Notes: generated from the letters alone by a model not told the origin. 64,000 nt of DNA from Centipeda artemidis DSM 19719 (GCF_000426665.1 NZ_AUFU01000010.1:1-64000), one strand, 5' to 3'. Positions 15,711 through 24,508 are shown, numbered from the stretch's first letter. Made by a program: numbers and translations.

Positions 15711-16975
15711 TGTTTTGTGAAAGAGAGGAAGACGTGCAGAAAGAGCGGTTGCAGTCACTGCGCGGCGATGTACTCAGGCGTGCGGAGGAGCAGTTCCTAC
15801 GCATCGACGGCATTGCGGAGTATAATACGAAAAAGGTGCTCGACGCCATGCGCGAATGCCGTGTGTCGGATGCGCATTTTGGGGTGAGCTTCGGCTATGC
15901 ATACAGCGATCTCGGGCGGGAGAAGCTGGACGAGCTCTATGCGCGTGTATTCGGTGCAGAGCGCGCTCTCGTGCGGACACAGTTTGTCTCGGGAACACAT
16001 GCGCTCGCCACGGTGCTGTTCGGACTCCTGCGTCCCGGAGACGGGCTTGTCTCCATTACGGGAACGCCCTATGATACCATGCAGACGGTCATCGGTTATG
16101 CGCACGAGAGCACCGGATCGCTGAAGGAATTTGGCATCAAATACGACGAACTCCCCATGCAGGACGGCGGCGTTGACCTTGCAGGAATTTCCCGTGTAAT
16201 TACGCCCGAGACGAAGGTGGCGCTCATTCAGCGCTCACGCGGGTACAGCGAGCGCCGCCCGCTCAGCATCGCGGACATCCGGGAGATCACTGCGCGCGTG
16301 AAAGCGGCGAATCCCGGATGTATCTGTTTCGTGGACAACTGCTACGGCGAATTCGTTGATACCTCTGAGCCGACTGACGTGGAGACCGTCGACATCATGG
16401 CAGGATCGCTCATCAAAAATCCCGGCGGCGGACTTGCGCCGACGGGCGGTTATATCGCAGGACGAAGCGACCTTGTGGAAGCTGCTTCCTATCGTCTCAC
16501 CGCGCCCGGCATGGGGGATGAGCTCGGGGCGAGTCTCACATCGAATCGACTGATCTTTCAAGGGCTGTTTCTCGCACCGCATATTGTGGCGCAGGCGCTC
16601 AAGGGCGCAGTCTTTGCCGCTGGGATCTTTGAGGGCTTGGGGTTTCGGACATTTCCCAGCTTTATGGAGGAACGCGGCGACATCATTCAGGCGGTCATCC
16701 TTGGAGATGCGGAGCGGATGAAGGCATTTGCACGCGCGATACAGGCAACGTCACCCGTAGATTCGTTCGCTGCGCCCGAGCCGTGGGATATGCCCGGCTA
16801 CGCCGATCAGATCATCATGGCGGCAGGGACATTTGTACAGGGGGCATCCATTGAGTTGAGCGCGGACGGTCCGATGCGCGCGCCGTACTGCATTTATTTG
16901 CAGGGCGGTCTGACCTTCGAACACGCGGCACTCGCCGTGATGGCGGCAGCGGAGGCGGTTACGGCATCGTTATGA
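15710..16975 (+). CDS. Methionine gamma-lyase-family PLP protein ('aluminium resistance' family)
   Basis: This family (B. subtilis YnbB) is a fold-type I PLP enzyme related to cystathionine/methionine gamma-lyase; its true substrate is not established. It has the family start YNTKKVLDAMRE and HFGVSFGYAYSDLGREKLD. The cofactor region is RTQFVSGTHALATVLFGLLRPGD (split here at about residue 89). The putative Schiff-base lysine is Lys236 in SLIKNPGGGLAPTGGYIAG. At 421 residues it is full length. It ends the pyrF-pyrE-unknown-PLP series with overlapping or very close genes. Confidence 0.9.
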   Translation: MFCEREEDVQKERLQSLRGDVLRRAEEQFLRIDGIAEYNTKKVLDAMRECRVSDAHFGVSFGYAYSDLGREKLDELYARVFGAERALVRTQFVSGTHALATVLFGLLRPGDGLVSITGTPYDTMQTVIGYAHESTGSLKEFGIKYDELPMQDGGVDLAGISRVITPETKVALIQRSRGYSERRPLSIADIREITARVKAANPGCICFVDNCYGEFVDTSEPTDVETVDIMAGSLIKNPGGGLAPTGGYIAGRSDLVEAASYRLTAPGMGDELGASLTSNRLIFQGLFLAPHIVAQALKGAVFAAGIFEGLGFRTFPSFMEERGDIIQAVILGDAERMKAFARAIQATSPVDSFAAPEPWDMPGYADQIIMAAGTFVQGASIELSADGPMRAPYCIYLQGGLTFEHAALAVMAAAEAVTASL

Positions 16976-17019
16976 TTTGACGGGCGAAGTGTACCGTTAT
17001 TATATCGGGGGGAACACAG

Positions 17020-18012
17020 ATGAATTATCGTCAATTAGGAAATCTCACCGTCTCGTCAGTAGGGCTTGGGTGCATGGGGATGAGCCATGCGTACGGTGCG
17101 CCCGCAGATAAGAAGGAGATGCATGCGCTGATTGCCGCGGCAGTCGACATGGGGATCACTCATTTCGATACGGCGGAGGTCTACGGTTCGCCCGACGATC
17201 CGCATGACAATGAGCGTCTCGTCGGTGCGGCGCTCGCGCCCTATCGGGAAAAGGCCGTCATTGCGACGAAGTTCGGCGTCTCGTTCGATATGTCGCTGCT
17301 CAAACAGGGGCGCAGCCCAATCGTGACGGATGCGCGTCCGGAGGTAATTCGTTCCTCTGTGGAGGGCTCACTGCGCCGGCTGGGCACGGATTACATCGAT
17401 CTCTACTATCAGCACCGCGTTGATCCCCAAATTCCCGTCGAGGAGGTTGCGGGCGTCATGGGAGAGCTCATCCGGGAGGGTAAGATTCTCCACTGGGGCA
17501 TCTCCGAGGCGACGGAGGAGGATATTCGCCGCGCACATGCGGTCTGTCCCTTGACGGCGGTGCAGAACCGCTACTCCATGATGGCGCGCGGCTATGAAAA
17601 GCTGTTCCCTGTGCTCGAGGAACTGAATATCGGCTTTGTCGCTTTTTCACCGTTTGCGAACGGCGTCCTCACCGGGGCATACGGCAAGGGTGATGCGTTC
17701 GATGCAAAGAACGACATGCGTGCGCGGATGCCGCAGTTTACACCCGAAGCGATGGAAGAGAATGCGGCGCTGCTCGAGCTCCTGCGCGGATTTGCGGAGG
17801 AAAAGGGCGCGACGAGCGGGCAGATCGCACTTGCGTGGATGCTCTGCAAGAAGCCGTACATCGCGCCGATCCCTGGGACGAGGAAGATCGTGCGTCTCAA
17901 GGAAAACGCGGGGGCTGCCGACATTGCACTCTCTGCCGCCGAGGTTGCGGCGATTGACGAGAAACTTTCCGATATGCCGATGTCTGCCGTGTTTGGAGGA
18001 TCGGGGTCATAA
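17020..18012 (+). CDS. Aldo/keto reductase
   Basis: An NADPH-dependent carbonyl reductase of the AKR superfamily (YhdN/AKR11-like). The catalytic tetrad is visible: Asp50 and Tyr55 in HFDTAEVYG, Lys84 in VIATKFGVS and His132 in DLYYQHRVDP. NADP-binding elements GSxxP-type (PIPGTRKIVRLKEN) occur near residue 290. At 330 residues it is standard. It has GGGGGGAAC before the start, and a long terminator follows. The physiological substrate cannot be told from the sequence. Confidence 0.95.
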   Translation: MNYRQLGNLTVSSVGLGCMGMSHAYGAPADKKEMHALIAAAVDMGITHFDTAEVYGSPDDPHDNERLVGAALAPYREKAVIATKFGVSFDMSLLKQGRSPIVTDARPEVIRSSVEGSLRRLGTDYIDLYYQHRVDPQIPVEEVAGVMGELIREGKILHWGISEATEEDIRRAHAVCPLTAVQNRYSMMARGYEKLFPVLEELNIGFVAFSPFANGVLTGAYGKGDAFDAKNDMRARMPQFTPEAMEENAALLELLRGFAEEKGATSGQIALAWMLCKKPYIAPIPGTRKIVRLKENAGAADIALSAAEVAAIDEKLSDMPMSAVFGGSGS

Positions 18013-18021
18013 GTGTTCAAT

Positions 18022-18076
18022 AAAAACCGGGCTGCCGTACTTGCATATAAAATGTAAGTACGGCAGCCCGGTTTTT
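18022..18076 (+). terminator. Long intrinsic terminator after the aldo/keto reductase
   Basis: A perfect or near-perfect 25-bp stem with ends AAAAACCGGG (from 18022) and CCCGGTTTTT (to 18076) encloses a loop of about five bases near 18047-18051. The A/T symmetry makes it work on both strands. Confidence 0.92.
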
Positions 18077-18153
18077 CTCTATAGGAAACCTTTTCATACG
18101 GTATAGAAATTCCTCATGCGATTTCTTTATTCATGAATGATGTTCAATATTAA

Positions 18154-18225
18154 TATAGTCTACAACTATAGAAGTAAACTATATAAAAGAAGTATTTCAT
18201 TTTTTTTTCAAAAATGTGCTAGAAT
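18154..18225 (+). promoter_or_regulatory. ccm-nrf operon control region
   Basis: An extended -10, TGC-TAGAAT (18217-18225), lies 28 bases before ccmA; no good -35 is seen, which fits an activator-dependent promoter. Upstream, TATAGT (18154-18159) and ACTATA (18165-18170) form an inverted repeat with a five-base loop, and a further ACTATA follows at 18178-18183. No TTGAT-N4-ATCAA (FNR/CRP-type) box was found. Confidence 0.4.
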
Positions 18226-18252
18226 AAATTAAAGTTATGGAAGGAATAGATC

Positions 18253-18870
18253 ATGATTGAGATCCGATTCGAGGGAGTTGGTCAGGTATTTGACGGTCGA
18301 CAGGTATTAGGCAATCTGACCTGCGTCGTTCGCGGCGGGCAGATCACAGCGGTTGCGGGAGCGAACGGCAGCGGGAAATCGACGCTGCTTCGTCTCGCGG
18401 CACGGCTCATGCTCCCGACGTCCGGGACGGTGACAACGCTCCGTGACGGCGTGGCGGTGCGCGGGGCGGCGTACCGCGCGATGCTCGGCATGGCAACGCC
18501 GGAGATGGAACTCTACACGCGTCTCACGGTGCGGGAGAATCTTTCGTTCCTGCTCGGGGTGCGCGGCGTGCCACATGAAGAAGAGGTATTACACGAGCTC
18601 TTGGAGCGTGTCGGGCTTTCCCCGGACATTTTGCCGCGCACGGCGGGGCAGCTCTCGACGGGGATGCGCCAGCGTGTGCGGCTCGCCGTACTCTTCGGCA
18701 GTGACGCCGCGGTGTGGCTGCTTGATGAGCCGGGGCTCGCGCTCGACGACGCGGGACGCGCACTGCTCGGCGCCGAGGTACGGCGGGCAACGGAGCGCGG
18801 ACGGCTCGTTCTCTGGGCGACGAATGACCGCGAGGAGAAGGAGGCAGCAGATGCGTGCATCGAGCTTTGA
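18253..18870 (+). CDS. ccmA: Haem exporter ATP-binding protein CcmA
   Basis: CcmA is the ATPase of the CcmABC complex, which releases holo-CcmE during cytochrome c maturation. Walker A is GANGSGKST (residues 36-44), the ABC signature is LSTGMRQRVRLA (about 137) and Walker B is VWLLDEPG. At 205 residues it is the compact CcmA length. GGAAGGAATAG precedes ATG 18253. It overlaps ccmB by 20 bases and is the first gene of ccmABCEF-nrfHA. Confidence 0.93.
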   Translation: MIEIRFEGVGQVFDGRQVLGNLTCVVRGGQITAVAGANGSGKSTLLRLAARLMLPTSGTVTTLRDGVAVRGAAYRAMLGMATPEMELYTRLTVRENLSFLLGVRGVPHEEEVLHELLERVGLSPDILPRTAGQLSTGMRQRVRLAVLFGSDAAVWLLDEPGLALDDAGRALLGAEVRRATERGRLVLWATNDREEKEAADACIEL

Positions 18871-19507
18871 TGCGGCGTGCCGCGTCGCCTATAAGGAACT
18901 CCTCGACGGTGTGCGCCACCGCGCCGGCTATGTGACGATGGGGATGTTCGCGCTGACCGTGATTGCGTTCATGAGTATGTCGCTTGCGGGGGATATGCCG
19001 GATGCGCGGCAGGCGGCGACGCTCTACTGGATCGTGCTCTTCTTCGCGGCGACACTGCAGGGGGAACGGCTCTTTGCGGAGGAAGCGGCGGCGGGAACGC
19101 TGCTCTTCCTGCGGATCTACGTTCCGGCACAGGCGGTGCTGTTTGGAAAGATGGCGGCGCATCTTATCACGCTGCTCGTTCTATCTGTCCTTGTGATGCC
19201 GCTGGTCATTGTTCTGATGGACGCGATGTTCATGCTCGATGCAGCGTTTCTCGTTGTTCTCATTCTCGCACTTTGGGGGATGGCGGCGGCGGATACATTG
19301 CTTGCGGCAGTCGCGTCGTCTGCCAGCGTACGCGGAGGACTCGTCCCCGTGCTGCTGCTGCCGTCGATGCTGCCGATCCTCCTGCCAGCGATTGCGGTCA
19401 CGGCGGGATCGACTGAGACATCGCTGTTCGGCGGGATTTTACTTTATGATTTGGCGCTTACGGTAGGGGCGTCGATCCTGTTTGATGCTCTGTGGATCGA
19501 GTCGTGA
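18851..19507 (+). CDS. ccmB: Haem exporter permease CcmB
   Basis: CcmB is the membrane partner of CcmA. I set the start at ATG 18851 inside the ccmA 3' end because this gives the conserved cytoplasmic N-terminus (AYKELLDGVRHRAGY) and a 218-residue protein, the usual CcmB size; the frame is open much farther upstream only as overlap with ccmA. Six membrane helices can be counted, the first around GMFALTVIAFMSMSLAG. The family element EEAAAGTLLFLRIY (family E-x-x-x-G-T-L-E-x-L) follows the second helix. Confidence 0.9.
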   Translation: MRASSFDAACRVAYKELLDGVRHRAGYVTMGMFALTVIAFMSMSLAGDMPDARQAATLYWIVLFFAATLQGERLFAEEAAAGTLLFLRIYVPAQAVLFGKMAAHLITLLVLSVLVMPLVIVLMDAMFMLDAAFLVVLILALWGMAAADTLLAAVASSASVRGGLVPVLLLPSMLPILLPAIAVTAGSTETSLFGGILLYDLALTVGASILFDALWIES

Positions 19508-19524
19508 GGAAGGAGGAGAACCGT

Positions 19525-20136
19525 ATGTTGCTCGGCGCAATCGGTGTTTTGACACTCGCGGCGCTTTACACGATATTTTTTGTCGTTCCTCCTGCCGAGG
19601 GGCTCGGAGAATATGTGCGCATCGCGTTCTTTCACATTCCCGTGGCGTGGGTCTCGGTCATCGCGTTCTTTTACGCGGCGTATCGCGGCGGTCGCTATCT
19701 GCGGACACGCGATCTCGCGCACGATGCGGCGAGCGCACGCTCGGCGGTGCTTGGTCTCGTCTTTACGCTGCTCGCGACGGGGAGCGGAGCGATTTTTTCA
19801 AAACTTACATGGGGGGCATATTGGAACTGGGATCCGCGGCAGACAACCATCTTTGTCCTGCTCCTCATCTACGGCGCGTATGCGACGCTGCGCATGACCA
19901 TGCGCGATGAGCGCGCACGGGCGTCCGCGTCGGCGGTCTATGCACTCTTTTCCTTTATCTCCGTTCCGTTCCTCGTCTTTATCCTGCCGCGCATGTTCTT
20001 CTCGCTGCATCCGTCGCCCGTCATCAACGGCGCGGGACGGCTTGATATGGATACCGTCATGCTGGGGACGCTCTTGCTCTCCCTGCTCGACGCAACCCTC
20101 GTTTACGTTTGGCTGATGAAACGGAGGCTCACATGA
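19525..20136 (+). CDS. ccmC: Haem-handling membrane protein CcmC
   Basis: CcmC presents haem to CcmE through its periplasmic WWD domain. The start 19525 follows AAGGAGGAG (19509-19517). Six transmembrane helices are predicted. The tryptophan-rich WWD motif is here as TWGAYWNWDPRQT, and the two haem-ligand histidines are in FFHIPVAW and SLHPSPVI. The 203-residue length is normal for a short CcmC. It overlaps ccmE by four bases, leaving no room for ccmD. Confidence 0.95.
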   Translation: MLLGAIGVLTLAALYTIFFVVPPAEGLGEYVRIAFFHIPVAWVSVIAFFYAAYRGGRYLRTRDLAHDAASARSAVLGLVFTLLATGSGAIFSKLTWGAYWNWDPRQTTIFVLLLIYGAYATLRMTMRDERARASASAVYALFSFISVPFLVFILPRMFFSLHPSPVINGAGRLDMDTVMLGTLLLSLLDATLVYVWLMKRRLT

Positions 20137-20510
20137 AACGCACCTATCTCTTTATCGGATTAATTCTTGCTTTTATCGGATATGCGGGCTATTTCTTCGC
20201 GGACTCCGTGACCCCCTATGTCGGTATCGCGCAGGCGCGGGCGGCAACGCGCAGCGTGCAGGTCAAGGGGCTGCCGGATAAATCGGTTGCGGCACATATG
20301 GAGGATGACGCGTTTGTGTTCTCCATCGCCGACGAGGATACCGGCGAGACGATGCTCGTTCGCTACAAGGGCATCAAGCCCGACACTTTCGACGAGGCGT
20401 ATCATATCGTCGCCGTCGGCAAATATGCGGACGGTACGTTCAACGCGGATAAACTTCTCATCAAATGCCCGTCGAAGTACGAGTCGCAGAAGGGCAAGGT
20501 CACCGTATGA
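20133..20510 (+). CDS. ccmE: Haem chaperone CcmE, CxxxY variant
   Basis: CcmE is a periplasmic OB-fold protein, anchored by one N-terminal helix (residues 4-22), that carries haem covalently. In classical CcmE the haem is bound by a His in H-x-x-x-Y; here the motif is C112-PSK-Y116, so the ligand is Cys. The Cys form is known from Desulfovibrio-type 'System I*' operons that lack CcmH. Other conserved parts are VRYKGIKPDTFDEAYHIVAVG. The 125-residue protein starts at ATG 20133 after ACGGAGG. It is coupled to ccmC and ccmF by ATGA overlaps. Confidence 0.92.
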   Translation: MKRTYLFIGLILAFIGYAGYFFADSVTPYVGIAQARAATRSVQVKGLPDKSVAAHMEDDAFVFSIADEDTGETMLVRYKGIKPDTFDEAYHIVAVGKYADGTFNADKLLIKCPSKYESQKGKVTV

Positions 20511-22633
20511 TCGGAACCGTCTTTCTCGGCGCTGTTCTCCTTTTCTCCCTCGGCGCTGTGGTCTGCGAGCTGCAGGAGAAACGGAGCGAGGGCGATATTT
20601 GTGCCTATCTGGCGGGGGTCGCGTCGCTCGGGGCGGCGGCAGCGCTCTTTGCCGCGATCCTCACGGATGACTTCGGCTATGCCTACGTCGTTAGCTACTC
20701 GTCTATCGAGCTGCCGCTGCTCTATAAAATCTCGGCCTTTTGGGCTGGACAGCAGGGATCGTTTCTCCTATGGCTTGTCATTCATGCGCTCGTCGGCGCA
20801 CTGCTTGTGCGCCGCAGTGCGATGGGGCGGGCGGGACGCATCGTCTATCAGTTGCTCACGGCGCTCCTTGTGTTCCTCGTTTTGATCAAAAGCCCCTTCG
20901 CGTATGCGGAGACGATCGTGCCGGACGGCAACGGGATGAACCCGCTGCTGCAAGACCCATGGATGGCAGTGCACCCGCCGATCATCTTCATGGGCTACGC
21001 GCTGCTCGCCGTGCCGTTTGCCTACGCGCTTGAGAGCATGATCGCGGCGCCTTTAGACGGCAAGTTCCTTGCGCCGATGCGCCGCTGGGCGCTCGTTGCA
21101 TGGGCGTTCCTCGGCGCAGGCATCTTCATCGGCGGCTACTGGGCGTACAAGGTGCTCGGCTGGGGCGGCTACTGGGGCTGGGATCCCGTGGAGAACTCCT
21201 CCCTCGTGCCGTGGCTGCTCTCCTGTGTACTCATTCATCTGATCTCTGTGGCCCGTGCGCGGCGGGGCGCATACTACCTCGTCCACCTCGCGGCGATATT
21301 CTCCTACGCGTTCGTGCTCTACGGCACGTTCCTCACGCGCAGCGGCATCCTCGGCGATTTCTCCGTGCACTCGTTTGCAGGCTCTGACATCGGGTTCTAC
21401 ATCGCCATTGCCAACGGGCTTGTGCTCCTCGCGGGACTGGGGATTCTCGCCGCGCGGATTGAGCGCCTGCCGAAGGGCGATGTCTACGGAACGCACAAGA
21501 GCCGTGCGTTCTTCACACTCCTCGGGATGCTGCTCATCGTATTCATCACGGCGGTCGTATTCTTCGGCATGTCGATGCCGCTCATCTCGGGACTGATCGG
21601 CGAGAGCGCGGCGGTGGATACGAGCTACTATGTGCGGACGTCGCTGCCGATCGCGGTCGTGCTCGCGCTGCTCATGGGATTTGGGGTTCTGCTTCCTCAT
21701 GCGGAGGGGCGTGTCGTTCGACCCGTTTGGATCTTCGGCGTTACCGTGCTCGGCGGCATTGCCGCGGGACTTGCGGGCGTTACGGAGATTGCGCCGATCT
21801 TCCTCGCCGCGTTCGGGAGCTTTGCCGCGGCGGCGGCGGTTGCGGCGTTTCTAAGTCGCCGACTCGGAGGCGGCGGTCTCCTCGCCCATGCGGGGGCGGG
21901 GCTTGCGCTCCTCGCCTTCGTCCTTTCGGGCAGCGGCAGTCAAACGACGACCGTGACGCTTACGCCCGATGAGCCGCAGGAACTCTACGGACACACAGTC
22001 GTCTATCGCGGGCAGGCGTTCGCGGAGAGCGGCAAGGAAAAGTCCTACCGCTATGAGGTGGACGGCGCGGCGTGCGAAGCGGTGACAAAGCTCCGTGCGA
22101 ACGGCGAGGATGCGGCGAGAGAGCCGGCGATCGCGCGGACGCTCCTCGGTGACATCTATATCGCGCCGACGCCGACCTCGGCGGAGCGCGGCGAGATGAT
22201 CCTGCACCACAATCAGACCGCGATGGGTGTGGACGACTATGCCTTCCGATTTGAGAACATCGCCTATGAGCCGCAGGGCGGCGGCAAGACGCTCGTCACG
22301 GCGGATGTCGCCGTGACGGACGGCGAGACGGTCGAGACGGCGCAGCCGAGCATCCTTGCCACGGAGCGCGGCGGCACCTCGCAGCCCGTGGAGGTCATGG
22401 GCGGAAAGTTCCGGATCCGCCTCACGGGGGTCTCGGGAGACGATCGTGATATCCGTCTCGAACTCCTGCCCTCTGTGGATGAGGAAGCGGCGCTGCCGGT
22501 TGCCGCATCGGTCAGCACGAAGCCCGGAATATCGCTCCTCTGGCTCGCCTGCGTTCTCGTCGTTCTCGGCGGACTTACAGCGGCACGGCGGATGCCGCAG
22601 GGCAAAGGAGGTGGATCAGAACGTGAGTTTTAG
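20507..22633 (+). CDS. ccmF: Haem lyase/holocytochrome c synthetase CcmF
   Basis: CcmF transfers haem from CcmE to apocytochrome c. The start at 20507 overlaps the ccmE stop. The WWD motif WGGYWGWDPVENSSLVPWL is at about residues 219-237, and flanking histidines occur (VHPPIIFMGY; HLISVARARRG). About 14-15 membrane helices are present plus a periplasmic soluble domain at about 490-670 (TPDEPQELYGHTVVYRGQ). The length, 708 residues, is in the normal range. No ccmG, ccmH or ccmI follows; nrfH starts 27 bases downstream. Confidence 0.95.
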   Translation: MIGTVFLGAVLLFSLGAVVCELQEKRSEGDICAYLAGVASLGAAAALFAAILTDDFGYAYVVSYSSIELPLLYKISAFWAGQQGSFLLWLVIHALVGALLVRRSAMGRAGRIVYQLLTALLVFLVLIKSPFAYAETIVPDGNGMNPLLQDPWMAVHPPIIFMGYALLAVPFAYALESMIAAPLDGKFLAPMRRWALVAWAFLGAGIFIGGYWAYKVLGWGGYWGWDPVENSSLVPWLLSCVLIHLISVARARRGAYYLVHLAAIFSYAFVLYGTFLTRSGILGDFSVHSFAGSDIGFYIAIANGLVLLAGLGILAARIERLPKGDVYGTHKSRAFFTLLGMLLIVFITAVVFFGMSMPLISGLIGESAAVDTSYYVRTSLPIAVVLALLMGFGVLLPHAEGRVVRPVWIFGVTVLGGIAAGLAGVTEIAPIFLAAFGSFAAAAAVAAFLSRRLGGGGLLAHAGAGLALLAFVLSGSGSQTTTVTLTPDEPQELYGHTVVYRGQAFAESGKEKSYRYEVDGAACEAVTKLRANGEDAAREPAIARTLLGDIYIAPTPTSAERGEMILHHNQTAMGVDDYAFRFENIAYEPQGGGKTLVTADVAVTDGETVETAQPSILATERGGTSQPVEVMGGKFRIRLTGVSGDDRDIRLELLPSVDEEAALPVAASVSTKPGISLLWLACVLVVLGGLTAARRMPQGKGGGSEREF

Positions 22634-22660
22634 GAATATTTCAGAAGGGAGGAAGGAAAC

Positions 22661-23143
22661 ATGAATCTAAAGCAGCTTTTGGAACGGCACACGCTGCGCT
22701 GCATCGGCGGCGGATTTGTACTGGCGCTCATTGTCGTTGCCGGCGGGATGCTCATGGACAAAGCGTCGGCATCGCCCGCATTCTGCGGCATGTGTCATGC
22801 GATGCAGCATGAGTCCGCGACGCACGCCGTGTCCTCGCACCAAAAGATTGCCTGTGTGGAGTGTCATCTGCCGCACGACAACGTCGTCGTCTACTACTTT
22901 GAAAAAGGAAAGACGGGGATGCACGACACGCTCCATCAGGTGCTCGACGATTATCCCGTCCACATTAAGATCTCGGATCACGGTCGGGACATCGTGAATG
23001 ACAACTGCCTGCGCTGCCATACCGCAACCATGAGCGCCGTATGTGTGGACAAGGGCAAAGACGGCAGTGCGACCTGTACGAAGTGTCACAGCAGCATTGC
23101 GCATGGTTCCAATCCTTTGGAAGGAGGGATAAGAGTTGAGTAG
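22661..23143 (+). CDS. nrfH: Cytochrome c nitrite reductase small subunit NrfH
   Basis: NrfH is a membrane-anchored NapC/NirT-family tetraheme cytochrome that passes electrons from menaquinol to NrfA. One N-terminal membrane helix (about residues 14-32) is followed by four haem sites: C42GMCH (with Met48 close by, as in the unusual Met-ligated first haem of Desulfovibrio NrfH), C65VECH, C116LRCH and C139TKCH. It has 160 residues. The ribosome site is AGAAGGGAGGAAGG. Its stop lies inside the start region of nrfA. Confidence 0.95.
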   Translation: MNLKQLLERHTLRCIGGGFVLALIVVAGGMLMDKASASPAFCGMCHAMQHESATHAVSSHQKIACVECHLPHDNVVVYYFEKGKTGMHDTLHQVLDDYPVHIKISDHGRDIVNDNCLRCHTATMSAVCVDKGKDGSATCTKCHSSIAHGSNPLEGGIRVE

Positions 23144-24440
23144 CAAACAGAAAATCATCGCGGGGGTTGCCGGCGTCTGCGCCCTGTTCTTTGGATTCGT
23201 TGCCGTTCGTATCGGCGCGCAGCCGAACGATGCGAGTATGAAACTCGTCCAAATTTCCAAGGAGAACAACGCGCAGATTGGCAAAGAGGCGTACAAGGAT
23301 GCCTACCCGCTGCAGTACAACTCGTTCATGAAGAACAACATCGAGTCTCCGTCGCCCACAGGATACGGCGGCAGCATGGAAGGGAACTCGCATCTCGAAC
23401 ATCAGCCCGAGATGCTGGAGAATTTTAAGGGATATAAATTCTCCATCCAGTATGACGACGACCGCGGTCATACCTATGCGGGCTACGACCTCCTGCATAC
23501 GAAGCGTCTGCCGGGGCAGAAGGGCAGCTGTATCGTCTGCAAGGGCTCCTATATGTATGACGTCTGCTTCAAGGAGGACGGCTGGGCGTTTGCCTCCAAG
23601 CCGTTCATGGAAGTTGCGGAGAATATCTCGGACGATCAGTGGTTCGGATGCTCGACCTGCCACGATCCTGACACGATGGAGCTGCGCGTCTATCAGCAGG
23701 GATTCATCGAGTCCATGGCACGGCGCGGCATCGACGTGAACGCCGCGAGCCACAACGAGATGCGCGCCTACGTTTGCGGACAGTGCCATACGGAGTATTA
23801 CTTCACGGCTGAGGACGGCCGCGTGGCGCATCCCTATGAGAACGGTTTTGATGCCGAGGACGAGTACCGCTACTATCAGTCGGGGCAAGCGGGCGGATTC
23901 AAGGGCGACTGGCTGCATCCGGACTCCAAGACGATGATGCTTAAGGCGCAGCATCCGGACTTCGAGTCGTGGGCAACGAGCGTTCATGCGGACGCGGGCG
24001 TCACTTGCGTGGACTGCCATATGCCGTATATGCGTGACGACGGCAAGAAGTACACTTCGCACTGGATGACGAGTCCGCTCAAGACGACGAAGGAGTCCTG
24101 TCTCAAGTGTCACGACGAGAGCGAAGAGACGCTCGTCGCGCGTGTCAAGACCATTCACGACAACACGTTCCGGCTCCAGCGCATCGCGGGACAGACCGTC
24201 GCAAAGGCACATCTCACGATCAAAGCCGCGATGGAAGCGGGTGTTCCCGACGCTGCGCTTGAGGATGCACGGGCAAAAGTACGCGAAGCACAGTGGTACT
24301 GGGATTGGGTCGCAGCAGAGAACGGTGTCGGCTTCCACAACCCGGACAAGATGACGCGTACCGCAGGTCTCGCCATCGATCTCGCCCATCAGGCGATCGA
24401 GTCGGCAGAAGCCGCACGCTACGGATTCCAACCACTCTGA
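23136..24440 (+). CDS. nrfA: Ammonia-forming cytochrome c nitrite reductase NrfA
   Basis: NrfA reduces nitrite to ammonium with six electrons in the periplasm. It has the five expected haem sites: the catalytic C132IVCK with lysine as ligand, then C172STCH, C214GQCH, C291VDCH and C322LKCH. The TTG start (23136) is supported by AAGGAGGG at 23121-23128. An uncleaved or cleaved signal segment covers residues 6-27. The 434 residues are a little short for the family. No dedicated CxxCK haem lyase (NrfEFG) is adjacent, so the upstream CcmF would have to serve this site. Confidence 0.96.
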   Translation: MSSKQKIIAGVAGVCALFFGFVAVRIGAQPNDASMKLVQISKENNAQIGKEAYKDAYPLQYNSFMKNNIESPSPTGYGGSMEGNSHLEHQPEMLENFKGYKFSIQYDDDRGHTYAGYDLLHTKRLPGQKGSCIVCKGSYMYDVCFKEDGWAFASKPFMEVAENISDDQWFGCSTCHDPDTMELRVYQQGFIESMARRGIDVNAASHNEMRAYVCGQCHTEYYFTAEDGRVAHPYENGFDAEDEYRYYQSGQAGGFKGDWLHPDSKTMMLKAQHPDFESWATSVHADAGVTCVDCHMPYMRDDGKKYTSHWMTSPLKTTKESCLKCHDESEETLVARVKTIHDNTFRLQRIAGQTVAKAHLTIKAAMEAGVPDAALEDARAKVREAQWYWDWVAAENGVGFHNPDKMTRTAGLAIDLAHQAIESAEAARYGFQPL

Positions 24441-24452
24441 GAGCAGTTTAAG

Positions 24453-24492
24453 GCACAAAAAAAGAATCGCTTCGGCGATTCTTTTTTTGTGC
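24453..24492. terminator. Bidirectional terminator between nrfA and the TauE-like gene
   Basis: An 18-bp stem beginning GCACAAAAAAAGAATCGC (24453-24470) and mirrored at 24475-24492 has a TTCG tetraloop. A runs on one side and T runs on the other let it serve the two convergent genes. Confidence 0.93.
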
Positions 24493-24508
24493 GGTCAAAT
24501 CATCTCAC

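Noticed and set aside
18443-18850. N-terminal extension of CcmB through most of ccmA
   Set aside because: The frame is open but the translation is Arg-rich and unlike CcmB. ATG 18851 gives the normal family length.
23521-23560. Damaged haem site in NrfA (CIVCK instead of CxxCH)
   Set aside because: CxxCK is the normal catalytic haem site of NrfA, so it is not a mutation.
22965-24458. Minus-strand open frame of 497 codons opposite nrfHA
   Set aside because: Antisense to haem-binding motifs that are clearly coding on the plus strand.
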